From positions 11,703,917 through 11,767,916 of the forward strand of contig JARUPZ010000010.1 of assembly GCA_031213475.1 (NCBI GenBank): 64,000 bases of DNA. Direction: 5' to 3'. Made by a program: the position numbers and the translations under genes. A model generated the notes under the pieces. It was not told where the DNA came from. It was given only the letters and a program-made list of their open reading frames with translations, and did no database searches. Of this stretch, positions 1-10,489 are shown piece by piece (position 1 is the stretch's first letter; every line of letters starts with the position of its first letter). The stretch comes from Nereocystis luetkeana. Taxonomy: Eukaryota > Sar > Phaeophyceae > Laminariales > Laminariaceae.

Positions 1-3000
1 GGCCAGTTACACGTGTTCTTCGGACGTTTTGTGGCTGGTCCGGGTGGGGGGTGTTGTGGCTGGCAGCTTACGCCCCAGCACGCGTTGGTGTGACTACCGA
101 TGGAGCCTGCTGCTCTTACAGATTTGATTTTCGCCCTCTATGGGTTGGGTTTCTGCCGGAACCGGTCGCGGCGTATCGGCGCGTTTCGGAAACAGGGGAG
201 GGCGGGAGGGACGGGGGGGGGGGTAGTGAGGAGAGGGGGAGAGTGGGCAGTATCTGAAGCGGGCAGTTGAAACGTACAACTGTCGTGTTGTGAGGGGGAA
301 GGGAAATGGGCAAAACTTGCTCCCGAAGCTCTGTTGTGTCTGGTGCTGTTGTAGGTCCTGTTGATACACAGCAGCAGAGAGCGGAGTCTCGGGTTTCGGT
401 TATCGCGCCTTGCGTTGCCTGTTACACGTGTTCTTCGGACGTTTTGTGACTGGTCTGGGTGGGGGGTGTTGTGGCTGGCAGCTTACGCCCCAGCACGCGT
501 TGGTGTGACTACCGATGGAGCCTGCTGCCCTTACAGATTTGTTTTTCGCCCTCTATGGGTTGGGTTTCTGCCGGAACCGGTCGCGGCGTATCGGCGCGGT
601 TCGGAAACCGGGGAGGGCGGGAGGGGGTGGGGGGGTAGTGAGGAGAGGGGGAGAGGGGGCAGTACCTGAAGCGGGCAGTTGAAACGTACAACTGTTGTGT
701 TGTAAGGGGGAAGGGAAGCTGGCAAAACTTGCTCCCGAAGCTCTGTTGTGTCTGGTGCTGTTGTAGGTACTGTTGATACACAGCAGCAGAGAGCGGAGTC
801 TCGGGTTTCGGCTATCGCGCTTTGCGTTGCCAGTTACACGTGTTCTTCGGACGGTTCGTGACTGGTCTGGTTGGGGGGTGTTGTGGCTGGCAGCTTACCC
901 CCCACCACGCGTTGGTGTAACTACCGATGGAGCTTGCTGCCCTTACAGATTTGTTTTTCGCCCTCTATGGGTTGGGTTTCTGCCGGAACCGGTCGCGGCG
1001 TAACGGCGCGGTTCGGAAACCGGGGAGGGCGGAAGGGAGGGACGGAGGGGGGAGTGAGGAGGAGGGGCAGTACCTGAAGCGGACAGTTGAAACGTACAAC
1101 TGTCGTGTTGTAAAGGGGGAAGGGAAGCGGGCAAAACTTGCTCCCGAAGCTCTGCTGCGTCGGGTGCTGTTGTAGGTCCTGTGAATACACATCAGCCTAG
1201 AGCGGAGTCTCGGGTTTCGGTTATCGCGCCTTGCGTTGCCAGTTACACGTGTTCTTCGGACGTTTTGTGGCTGGTCTGGGTGGGGGGTGTTGTGGCTGGC
1301 AGCTTACGCCCCACCACGCGTTGGTGTGACTACCGATGGAGCTTGCTGCTCTTACAGATTTGTTTTTCGCCCTCTATGGGTTGGGTTTCTGTCGGAACCG
1401 GTCGCGGCGTATCGGCGCGGTTCGGAAACCTGCGAGGGTAGGAAGGAGTGGAGGGAGGGAGGTAGGAGAGGGGGCAGTACCTGAAGCGGGCAGTTGAAAC
1501 GTACTACTGTCGAGTAGTAAGGGGGAAGGGAAGCGGGCAAAACTTGCTCCCGAAGCTCTGCTGCGTCTGGTGCTGTTGTAGGTACTGTGAATACACAGCA
1601 GCAGAGAGCGGAGTCTCGGGTTTCGGTTATCGCGCCTTGCGTTGCCAGTTAGACGTGTTCTTCGGACGTTTTGTGACTGGTCTGGGTGGGGGGTGTTGCG
1701 GCTGGCAGTTTACGCCCCACCACGCGTTGGTGTGACTACCGATGGAGCTTGCTGCCCATACAGATTTGTTTTTCGCCCTCTATGGGTTGGGTTTCTGCCG
1801 GAACCGGTCGCGTCGTAACGGCGCTGTTCGGAAACCGGGGAGGGCGGGAGGGAGGGGGTGGGGGGGAGGTAAGCGGAGGGGCAGTACCTGAAGCGGACAG
1901 TTGAAACGTACAACTGTCGTGTTGTAAAGGTCGATGGGAAGCCGGAAAAACCTGCTCCCGAAGCTCTGCTGCGTCTGCTGCTGTTGTAGGTCCTGTGAAT
2001 ACACAGCAGCAGAGAGCGGAGTCTCGTGCTTCGGGTATCGCACCTTGCGTTGCCTGTTACACGTGTTCTTCGGACGTTTTGTGACTGGCCTGGGTGGGGG
2101 GTGCTGTGGCTGGCAGCTTATCCCCCACCACGCGTTGGTGTGACTACCGATGGAGCTTGCTGCCCTTACAGATTTGTTTTTCGCCCTCTATGGGTTGGGT
2201 TTCTGTCGGAACCGGTCGCGGCGTATCGGCGCGGTTCGGAAACCTGCGAGGGTGGGAAGGAGTGGAGGGAGGGAGGTAGGAGAGGGGGCAATACCTGAAG
2301 CGGGCAGTTGAAACGTACTACTGTCGTGTTGTAAGGGGGAAGGGAAGCGGGCAAAACTTGCTCCCCAAGCTCTGCTGCGTCTGGTGCTGTTGTAGGTACT
2401 GTTGATACACAGCAGCAGAGAGCGGAGTCTCGGGTTTTGGTTATCGCGCCTTGCGTTGCCAGTTACACGTGTTCTTCGGACGTTTTGTGGCTGGTCTGGG
2501 TGGGGGGTGTTGTGGCTGGCAGCTTACGCCCCACCACGCGTTGGTGTGACTACCGATGGAGCTTGCTGCTCTTACATATTTGATTTTCGCCCTCTATGGG
2601 TTGGGTTTCTGTCGGAACCGGTCGCGGCGTATCGGCGCGGTTTGGAAACCGGGGAGGGCGGGAGGGAGGGGCCGGAGGGAGTGAGGAGAGGGGGCAGTAC
2701 CTGAAGCGGACAGTTGAAACGTACAACTGTCGAGTAGTAAGGCGGGAAGGGAAGCGGGCAAAACTTGCTCCCGAAGCTCTGGTGCGTCTGGTGCTGTTGT
2801 AGGTACTGTTGATACACAGCAGCAGAGAGCGGAGTCTCGGGTTTCGGTTATCGCGCTTTGCGTTGCCAGTTGCACGTGTTCTTCGGACGTTTTGTGACTG
2901 GTCTGGGTGGGGGGTGTTGTGGCTGGCAGCTTACCCCCCACCACGCGTTGTTGTGACTACCGATGGAGCTTGCTGCCCTTACAGAGTTGATTTTCGCCCT

Positions 3001-4090
3001 CTATGGGTTGGGTTCCTGCCGGAACCGGTCGCGGCGTATCGGCGCGGTTTGGAAACCTGCGAGGGTGGGAAGGAGTGGGGGGAGGGAGGTAGGAGAGGGG
3101 GCAGTACCTGAAGCGGACAGTTGAAACGTACAACTGTCGTGTTGTAAGGGGGAAGGGAAGCGGGCAAAACTTGCTCCCGAAGCTCTGCTGCGTCTGGTGC
3201 TGTTGTAGGTACTGTGAACACACAGCAGCAGAGAGCGGAGTCTCGGGTTTCGGTTATCGCGCCTTGCGTTGCCAGTTAGACGTGTTCTTCGGACGGTTTG
3301 TGACCGGTCTGGGTGGGGGGTGTTGTGGCTGGCAGCTTACGCCCCACCACGCGTTGGTGTAACTACCGATGGAGCCTGCTGCTCTTGCAGATGTGATTTT
3401 CGCCCTCTATGGGTTGGGTTTCTGCCGGAACCGGTCGCGGCGTAACGGCGCGGTTCGGAAACCTGCGAGGGTGGGAAGGAGTGGGGGGAGGGAGTGAGGA
3501 GAGGGGACAGTACCTGAAGCGGACAGTTCAAACGTACAACTGTCGTGTCGGAAAAGGGGGAAGGGAAGTGGGCAAAACTTGCTCCCGAAGCTCTGCTGCG
3601 TCTGGTGCTGTTGTAGGTACTGTTGATACACAGCAGCAGAGAGCGGAGTCTCGGGTTTCGGTTATCGCGCCTTGCGTTGCCAGTTACACGTGTTCTTCGG
3701 ACGTTTTGTGACCGGTCTGGGTGGGGGGTGTTGTGGCTGGCAGCTTACCCCCCACCACGCGTTGGTGTGACTACCGATGGAGCCTGCTGCTCTTACAGAT
3801 GTGATTTTCGCCCTTTTTGGGTTGGGTTTCTGTCGAAACCGGTCGCGGGGTAACAGCGCGGTTCGGAAACCGGGGAGGGTGGGAGGGAGGGGGGGGGGGT
3901 GAGGAGGGAGGGCAGTACCTGAAGCCGACAGTTAGATTGTACTACTGTCGCGTAATAAAGGTGAAAGGCATTCGGGCAAAACTTGCTCTCGAAGCTCTGC
4001 TGAGGGCTGTTGCTGGTTAAGGTCCTGTGGGCACACAGCCGCAGAATGCGGAGTCTCGGGTTTCGGGTATCGCGCCATGCGTTGCCAGTT
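1..4090. repeat. Satellite array, ten ~405-415 bp units
   Basis: The phrase GTTACACGTGTTCTTCGG (or a close variant) recurs at 6, 421, 833, 1242, 1648, 2056, 2462, 2869, 3275 and 3683, with a decayed start at 4088, giving spacings of 405-415 bp. Units are about 90% alike by eye. Two subtypes differ after the GGAAACC segment: type A reads GGGGAGGGCGGG, type B reads TGCGAGGGTGGGAAGG. Many open frames appear on both strands because units lack conserved stops, but no protein family is recognisable and every frame simply repeats, so none is called a gene. The array is cut by the left window edge. Confidence 0.95.
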
Positions 4091-4239
4091 GCATGTGCTG
4101 GACACGTTCAGGAGGCTACGTAGAGCAACGCCGATACTGGTATCTAGCTGCTCCGGGGTGCAGTTGGTGTATGGATAGTCTACAGTATGCTTCAGCTGGA
4201 CTTTCTGTTCTTCTGTTTGCTTGGCTCTTTGTTCTAGGT

Positions 4240-4700
4240 GTTACCGTGCTGTGGGTCTAGACTGTGCTTCAGCTTGAGTCAGCTTGAGTTGTTGTTTTTC
4301 TGTACATTAGTCGCTGTTTCCAATCTGTTTTGCAGCGTGGTGCTGGGTAGATCTAGATGTGCCCCAGCTTGAGGTGTTGTACTTCTTGATGTTGCCGCCT
4401 TTTCTAGCTACTTGCAGCGTGCCGTAGGTCTCGACCCCGCTTCGGCTTGAGGTTCTGCTAGTCTGTATATTTGTCACTGTTTCCATGCTGTTTGCCAAGG
4501 GGCGTTGGGTATGAACTATGCTCCAGCCTGTGGTGTGTTTTTTTAAAAATATTTTTGTCGCTGTTTTGAAGCTGCTTGCAGCGTGCTGTAGGTCTAGACT
4601 ACGCTCCAGCTTGAGGTGTTGTTATTATGTGTACATTTGTCGTTGTTTCCAACCTGTTCGTAGCGTGCCTTGGGTCTAGGCTATGCCCCAGCTTGAGTTT
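4240..4700. repeat. Degenerate ~82-bp tandem array
   Basis: CAGCTTGAG or a one-base variant recurs at 4270, 4365, 4443, 4524, 4607 and 4689, each time followed by a T-rich stretch and a GCAGCGTG-like block and then GGTCTAGAC-like sequence. Six diverged units abut the decayed end of the 408-bp satellite. Nothing coding is seen. Confidence 0.8.
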
Positions 4701-5274
4701 TCGTGGTTTTCGGTGTGGTTTTCCTGTCGTTGGTGAGTGCCAGTACGTACGAATCGTGTATGCCAATTTCAAGTCGATACCTGCAAAGCACATACCATGA
4801 GCAGGCTGCCCTTGCGTGTAGCTTGCCAACTCCTCTCAGCACGGGACCGACGGTTTTTGGGGGAATCCAGTTGCGATTGGTGTGGCGTCATTTTTGCGGT
4901 ATGCATGGGTCATAGAGTGTGGTTGTGAGTGGCAGAACAGAGTTTAGGTTACAGCCGTCAGCAGTACCCATATATGGACAAGTGACTAGCCCCGTGGACT
5001 TTGACTTGAAAAAACTTGTGTGTGGTGAAACAGTTAATACACGTGTATAGTACCATAATTTTATATGAGAAGTGTATCATGAGCCGCCGACGCAAGGTGA
5101 ATGATCGAGGTGAACCTCAAAAGCCCTTCAGCCGCTCGCCCGCAAGAAGTGATAGACGGTGGGATTGGTCTCGCACGGTTTGGTAAGAGTAGTTTGTTTT
5201 TACGCGTTACGACGGAAAGGGTGGGGAGGACGCCGCGAAAGGAGGAGGGCCTTGGCGCAAACGAGTCGTCTCCA
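4701..5274. other. Spacer without recognised feature
   Basis: Single-copy-looking sequence between the 82-bp array and the first copy of a dispersed repeat. Short open frames exist but have neither recognisable protein content nor paired splice sites. Confidence 0.5.
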
Positions 5275-5505
5275 TGTCAGCTACCACCCCTGCTCGCGGC
5301 CGCAACGTCGAAACTAAAGTCCTGCCGCTTCTTGAAAAAAAAGTAAGTCATGCCTGCTTGGGGCGGGTTGCGGCCCGTTAAAAAAATGGGTGGCTTGGTA
5401 AAAGACTCGGCGGCGCGTCTCAACGCTGTATTGCGTTGTAATGAAAAGTTCCCTTTTGCTTTTAGTTACGTAGTCGCTCTGGAAAACCAAGAAGTTTCGC
5501 TTTAT
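5275..5505 (+). repeat. Diverged dispersed repeat, copy 1
   Basis: Aligns along its length with 7125-7345: shared blocks are GCAACGTCGAA, GCCTGCTTGGGG, GGCG-CGCGT, GCGTTG and CGC-TGGA-AACCA, in the same order and spacing. The two copies are in direct orientation about 1.85 kb apart and are heavily diverged. The family is not recognised. Confidence 0.65.
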
Positions 5506-5506
5506 C

Positions 5507-5611
5507 GCGGGGGAACAAGTTAATCAGGGCCAAAATATTCTCAGTAAAATACTAGGATATATAGTGTTTTTTTGGATATATAATGGGTCCTGATTACTAT
5601 GGTCCCCCGCC
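5507..5611. mobile_element. Decayed copy of the TATTACGGGGG MITE
   Basis: Left end GGGGGAACAAGTTAATCAGG and right end GGGTCCTGATTACTATGGT plus CCCCCG match the terminal inverted repeats of the better copies at 52838 and 56181. The interior retains the AT-rich ATATAG core. Terminal TA dinucleotides are lost. Confidence 0.7.
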
Positions 5612-6250
5612 ACGCGGTGTACGGGCATCATCGCACACTGTGCTGTTGCTGTGCTGGGTGTATTTCTGTTTCATTCGTGGCGAGATACTGGCGAGACACG
5701 AAGCGGACTGGGGGATTGATTGAAACTGCTTTCAGCCAAATCGTGGCATTCGGTCGACACGGAACCCGCGAAGGTGGCGGTGGGTCCAAACGTCTTGTCT
5801 CCGTATCAGGTATACCTGTCGTCGTCAGGGGACTTGTATCTGGAGTACATCCCCAGGTTTCCTACGGTAAATGGAGGATATGGATCTTGGGGTATAGCGG
5901 ATGCTGGTGCTTACTGCTGGGAACTTTTCCCCCAGCAGCAGTCAGTCCTTAACTTAGTCCGATCGACCGATCGACTCGGTCTGTTCTTTTCTTCCAGGAA
6001 ATAATGTTAACGTCTTTTTGGTGTCGCCGAGGGTGTCAATTTGCTCTCAGGTGTTCAGCAGTGGTGCTGGCTCTGAGTAGAGCTTGGTCAACCCAACCCC
6101 TCCCGATAAATCTGCAGATTCCGCGTGTATGAGGAGGACCGTGGGCACTCGGGTACGGTGTTTAAAGGTGTGGGTATCTTTCGGTCATCCAAGTATATCG
6201 TCGGGTATGTGGGCACTTATATAATATAGGGTTTTAGCCAATATTTAATT
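5612..6250. other. Spacer with an unidentified open stretch
   Basis: One frame is open at about 5720-6004 and has mixed composition (for example GPNVLSPYQVYLSSSGDLYL), vaguely like a secreted repeat domain, but no splice-supported gene could be built. It may be a gene remnant. Confidence 0.2.
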
Positions 6251-6385
6251 AGGTATACCTGGCCACTTTTCGGCCAAAATCAGTTACATGCTAAAAAAAC
6301 AAGTACAAAACACACCCCAAGAGCCCTTATATTGGTCAGGCTGACATCATAACTGATTTTGGCTCTTAAAGGCCAAGGTATACCT
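6251..6385. mobile_element. Fold-back (inverted-repeat) element
   Basis: Left arm starts AGGTATACCTGGCC and continues to GGCCAAAATCAGTTAC near 6290; right arm runs from ATAACTGATTTTGGC at about 6348 to GGCCAAGGTATACCT at 6385. The arms are inverted, roughly 37 bp each, around an A-rich loop. Further pieces (ACTGATTTTGGCC near 6411 and AGGTATACCTGATTTTGG near 7085) suggest a nested or repeatedly inserted short element. Confidence 0.7.
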
Positions 6386-6658
6386 GACTTTCCTGCTCTG
6401 TCTAGCTTTCAACTGATTTTGGCCAACTTTGAACCAATCAGAGAGGCCATACGCATAGTGTTTTTTCTCTCCGTATGCGTCTGCCCTCCCTCGGTTGAAA
6501 TTCTTCTGTGTTAACGGATAAACTCGTCGTACGTAAAAGTGCGTTTGTATACATGCATACATGCGTACGCTGGTTTCTTGTGCTCTTCTTTGGGGTGTGC
6601 GATGTGCTTCAGTTAGTTGTTGTGATGTGTACTCTGTTGTTTTCTTTGGCCGCAACAG

Positions 6659-6912
6659 TCTATACAGCACCATGGTCATACGGCATGTCGTCCGCACCAC
6701 CCCGCGTCGAGGTGGTCTCAGGTTTGGTACAGGAAGATAATTTCGCGCCGAGCCGGCGGTTAGGCCAGAACGGTCTAGAAGCTTTGAAGCTGTCAACGGG
6801 GGGGGGCGCCAGAGTAAATACTCCTGGCGCTCCCGCCGTGGCGAAACAAACGAAGCCTAATAATAGTGACTCTCTGCAGGTCCAAGTGGAGCCCGTGGTG
6901 CCTACACCCTAA
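6659..6912 (+). CDS. Possible terminal exon of an unidentified gene
   Basis: A good acceptor (TTTTCTTTGGCCGCAACAG) precedes a frame open to a stop at 6910-6912, giving about 84 residues rich in P, V, G and S and ending VEPVVPTP. No partner exon with matching phase was found upstream and the protein is not recognised. It may equally be chance. Confidence 0.2.
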
Positions 6913-7124
6913 GGAAAGCAAAACAATTCAGATTTTGGAGGCCATGTGGCACGCTTCATACGCCACATGTGAGGTTAGGAGCATTCATGTTTCACCGGAT
7001 TTTCATGGATGGACATAACACAGCTCATGGCGCACGTTTTTTACTCGCTTTTGGCATGTACCCGATGTTGGCTGAAACGGATCAGGTATACCTGATTTTG
7101 GCGTTTGCCCTTATGTGTAACAGG

Positions 7125-7345
7125 TACCCGATATGCTCCTGCTTGTGGGCGCAACGTCGAAGCTAACGTCCCGCCGATCCTTAATTATCGTGGGTCACAC
7201 GCCTGCTTGGGGTGGACTGAACCTTAAAAATATCAAAAATCTTGGCGACGCGTTTCACAATTGCATGGCGTTGCAAGGATTTCCTTTCACTTTTTATTTA
7301 ATCGCGTTGGAGAACCACAGAGAGTTTCACTCTAAGGAATATCGA
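7125..7345 (+). repeat. Diverged dispersed repeat, copy 2
   Basis: Direct-orientation partner of 5275-5505, sharing GCAACGTCGAAGCTAA, GCCTGCTTGGGGTGG and GCGTTGGAGAACCA-type blocks in order. No terminal repeats or coding potential are recognised. Confidence 0.65.
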
Positions 7346-8085
7346 AATAATAGTAGTTGTACTTGTACTACCGGTGTCGACTAGAACAGCAATGCTGCTG
7401 CCGCTACAGTACACAGCAACACCCGACACGTCTTATGGGCCAAGCTCAAAGTACACCTTATGTGATGCCGGGTGTGCCTTACATCAGTATCGGCGTAAAA
7501 AAAATGGTTTTCTCGTGTTTGGTGCAAACATTGAGATAAAGCCAACATTTTTGGCACTCGGTCTCGATTGCTGTCGGGCAGCTGCTGCAAAATCTATCCC
7601 GCACTCCATCCACGTACTGTACTACTGTATTGTGCGAAAATCGTCTTGGAAATCGATAGCGATCGATTCTTTGAAAATATCGGCAACTGTTGTCGGACGA
7701 CATGATGATCGCATGGTATCTCGAGGACGGACCTGGATCCGGATGTGTGTCCAATTTTATACCTGGTTCGTCGTGCTTAACGTTCATACCTGGTAGGTCG
7801 GATGTTGATTTGGACTTTTCAGAATGGCCCTTTCTAGATTATACAGTCTGCATTTTGTCTGCTGGACTTGGGCTTGGTGTGCTGGGGTGATATTGCCCCT
7901 GGGAGTACCCCTCCTGCCCCTCCTGCTCCTCCTCCTCCTCCGCTGTCTCTCGCCTCTACCCTGTTGGGAGACCAATAATGCGATGACTTGAAACCTACCT
8001 GGTCAGGCCTACGAACGTCGGGCAGGCCTGATCTATCACTATTATACTGCTGCTGTAGGCCATCTGCTCTAACTCCTAGCCCGCC
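7346..8085. other. Spacer without recognised gene
   Basis: Open frames on both strands have no recognisable protein content. One exact TACCTGGTA pseudo-palindrome lies at 7787, and a CT-rich tract (CCTCCTGCTCCTCC type) at about 7910-7960. Confidence 0.4.
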
Positions 8086-8284
8086 GTTTTGGTAGGTTGT
8101 GCAGGATCTGTATGCTCGTAGTACAGATCCAGTTCAGCGAACTGTGTTAGATTATGCAGATTGCATAGCTCCCACCCGTAAACCTACAGCAGCAGTAGAT
8201 CATACCAGGTACAGATCAGGAATCTGTCTGCGCGGAAAGATCTACAGATATAAATCATGAAGTTGGGTTTGATCTGTCCGATTC
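8086..8284. mobile_element. GATC-rich TIR element (partial copy)
   Basis: Contains the family signatures GTGCAGGATCTGTA, ATTATGCAGATTGCATAG, CTCCCACCC and AGCAGTAGATCAT, and ends GATCTGTCCG. Same family as 12946-13182, 23529-23797, 39195-39522 and the copies in 50-57 kb. Confidence 0.65.
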
Positions 8285-9804
8285 TATATTGCGGCAGGGC
8301 TGCTGTCGCATGCGGCCTTCGCTTGACCATACATCGCGACCATTGGCTGGCGGCAGGGATTCTCCGCTGCAGGCACAGATGGGGTCAGGTCTGGGTATGA
8401 TGAGGGTGTCAAGGACGAGGTGGGTATATGTTGGGTGAAGCTGTAAAATTGCAACGGGCGAAAGAGGGGCGCGGTATCAGGGTGTTCCAAAACATATGTT
8501 GGCGGTATTGGTTTGGGATTCGGGGTTTCCAGGTGAAGTGCAACCCGTGCCGTGGTTCTGTGTTCCAGTTCGGTTAGGGTTGACGAGCAATAGTACTTCT
8601 CTGGTTTGTGCTAGGATGCGATGCACGGTGGGGCTTGCACTGCAATGTGCCGTGGGATTGATATCCCTACCTTCTCAGGGGGTAGGGTTTGTTTTTCGGC
8701 AAGGCTTTGCGATCGCTGGTCCTCCAAGTAGACAATGGACCAAGCCTGACATTTGCAGAACGCAGCATGTTACGCGGACGAGCACATCAAGGTCGGCGAT
8801 GGGGATGAGCAGCAGCTTGGATAGCTCGACCGCAGCTGATGAATACGAGGTACGGGGGAGAGGGGGCAATGCGCCTGCCTCCCTCAGTGAGTGAGGGGGT
8901 GCTGTTTGGTATAGACTAGATAGGCTTTGTATCTGCTTCGTGGGTTCACTTGCTTGGTCATGTTCAACTTTGCTACCACGCAAGCAAGCACGCCAGCACA
9001 GCAGCGGAGAATAGAGATCTGATTGTTCATGATACAACACGTACCAGGTACCAGTACACGCACGTATGCGCGATATCCGATGGTTCAGCGGACATCAGTC
9101 CTGCCGCATGCATCAAGTACCTGGCATAATACGTAATACCTTGGTATGTTGTACGTAGCTGTTGCCTGAACCTAGATCAGCAGTACAGCAGTACGTGTGA
9201 TACCTGGTGTATGACCTGGTGTATGACACCTACAGCAACTGCTGTAGTACAAGTGGGGCGCATATATAAATCGGAGCAACTTGCTTTTTCTGCTCCAAAA
9301 GAAGCAAAGGGCAAGCTCTCGATCATCAACACGTTGTTGATGAAAGCTGAAGCGTCAACTGCCCGCATGTTCACGGGACGAGCGCACCTGAGGCCCTGGC
9401 CGGTGCGAAGCAGGCCGGCGGGCACATTCGCGCATGAATCTACCGAAAACGTTCACCGCCTCGTGAGAAAACGTCCCGACATGCTCATATGTAGATCGCA
9501 AGGTTCATGAGGTAATCTTATCCCGTACGGGACTGTAAAAAAATCTGTACGGTATGGCGAGCCTGTGATGAAGGCATCAAACCCTCAAGAAAACATGCCC
9601 CCGCGAGACACGGCTTGAGCGCGGCCGAGGCCGCCCTTGGCAGGATGGGCAGAGTAGGGATCGGCGAGCAAGATGAGGGAGTTGAGCGGTTTTCTGACTC
9701 CCTTCATCGCCTGGCTTTACAGTTATCCACTACTACTCGTACGTAAGTCAAGTACAGTATAGATCCACGAAGAAGCAATACAGTGCTAATAAGAAGAATA
9801 AAAC
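8285..9804. other. Unassigned spacer with coding-like patches
   Basis: Two stretches look protein-like but could not be joined. On +, 9250-9412 gives a basic, alanine-rich frame (GRIYKSEQLAFSAPKEAKGK and onward) ending at a weak donor (GTGCGA). On +, about 9606-9743 gives LSAAEAALGRMGRVGIG and onward to a stop. The minus strand of the same DNA is also open. Phases do not match between the two, so this is either a decayed gene or chance. Confidence 0.25.
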
Positions 9805-10010
9805 GTACCGGTAACGCTCACTTTTTGGGGGACGTAAAGGAAATCGGATTGGAGAATCATCAGCGGGGAGCGCTACACTAATTGTAGAAGTCACCTCTGC
9901 TGTGTTAATGAAAGGTCGTTTAAAGATGGTGCCACCATAGGGTTCTAGGGCTTGCTTTCAGTGTGAACAGCTGTGTTTTGTTGGCGGCTCCATACTGTTG
10001 TCAAGTAACA
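9805..10010 (+). repeat. Dispersed repeat shared with 50.1 kb
   Basis: Blocks ACTTTTTGGGGGACG, GAGCGCTACACT, GCTTGCTTTCAG, TGTTGGCGG and GTCAAGTA recur in the same order at 50125-50310. No terminal inverted repeats are evident. Confidence 0.6.
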
Positions 10011-10452
10011 CTGTAATTGGTTGGCTTCACCACCCAACTACCACTTTGTCCCAACCAAAAAGGACCGTTTGGGTTAAATCGTGGTATCCTATTAAAAAAA
10101 AAAAAAATAACAGTCATACTCTTCAGCGACAGTGTAGTATCTACCAAGTAGTCATGAACCCCTGTAGGACTTCACTCCCATTCCGGGGCCAAATTGCTTG
10201 GAATTGGAGTATAACCAGGTGCAAGTTTACGCACAGCAGTGCGGTACTATTAGTAAAAGGGTGAACCTCGGCCAACTGACAGCCCCGTAGAGGAACGCAA
10301 AAATTGTGGTGTGGATGGGCCCGAATTTCTAACCCCTTTGCGGTATGTTACTCCAATCAAAATCGGCCCGTCGTGGCCACTCTACGATTGGCACACCAGC
10401 TAGCGCAAATCTGTCCGTTCAGGCGAAACTTCTTCAAACATGCTCGAATAAA

Positions 10453-10453
10453 G

Positions 10454-10488
<35 letters not shown>

Positions 10489-10489
10489 C
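10453..10489. repeat. (TA)n microsatellite
   Basis: An almost uninterrupted TA dinucleotide run broken once by a C. Confidence 0.9.

Noticed and set aside
51-4020. Many 60-116 codon open frames on both strands
   Set aside because: They recur once per satellite unit in every frame, lack any domain and reflect low stop-codon density in the repeat.
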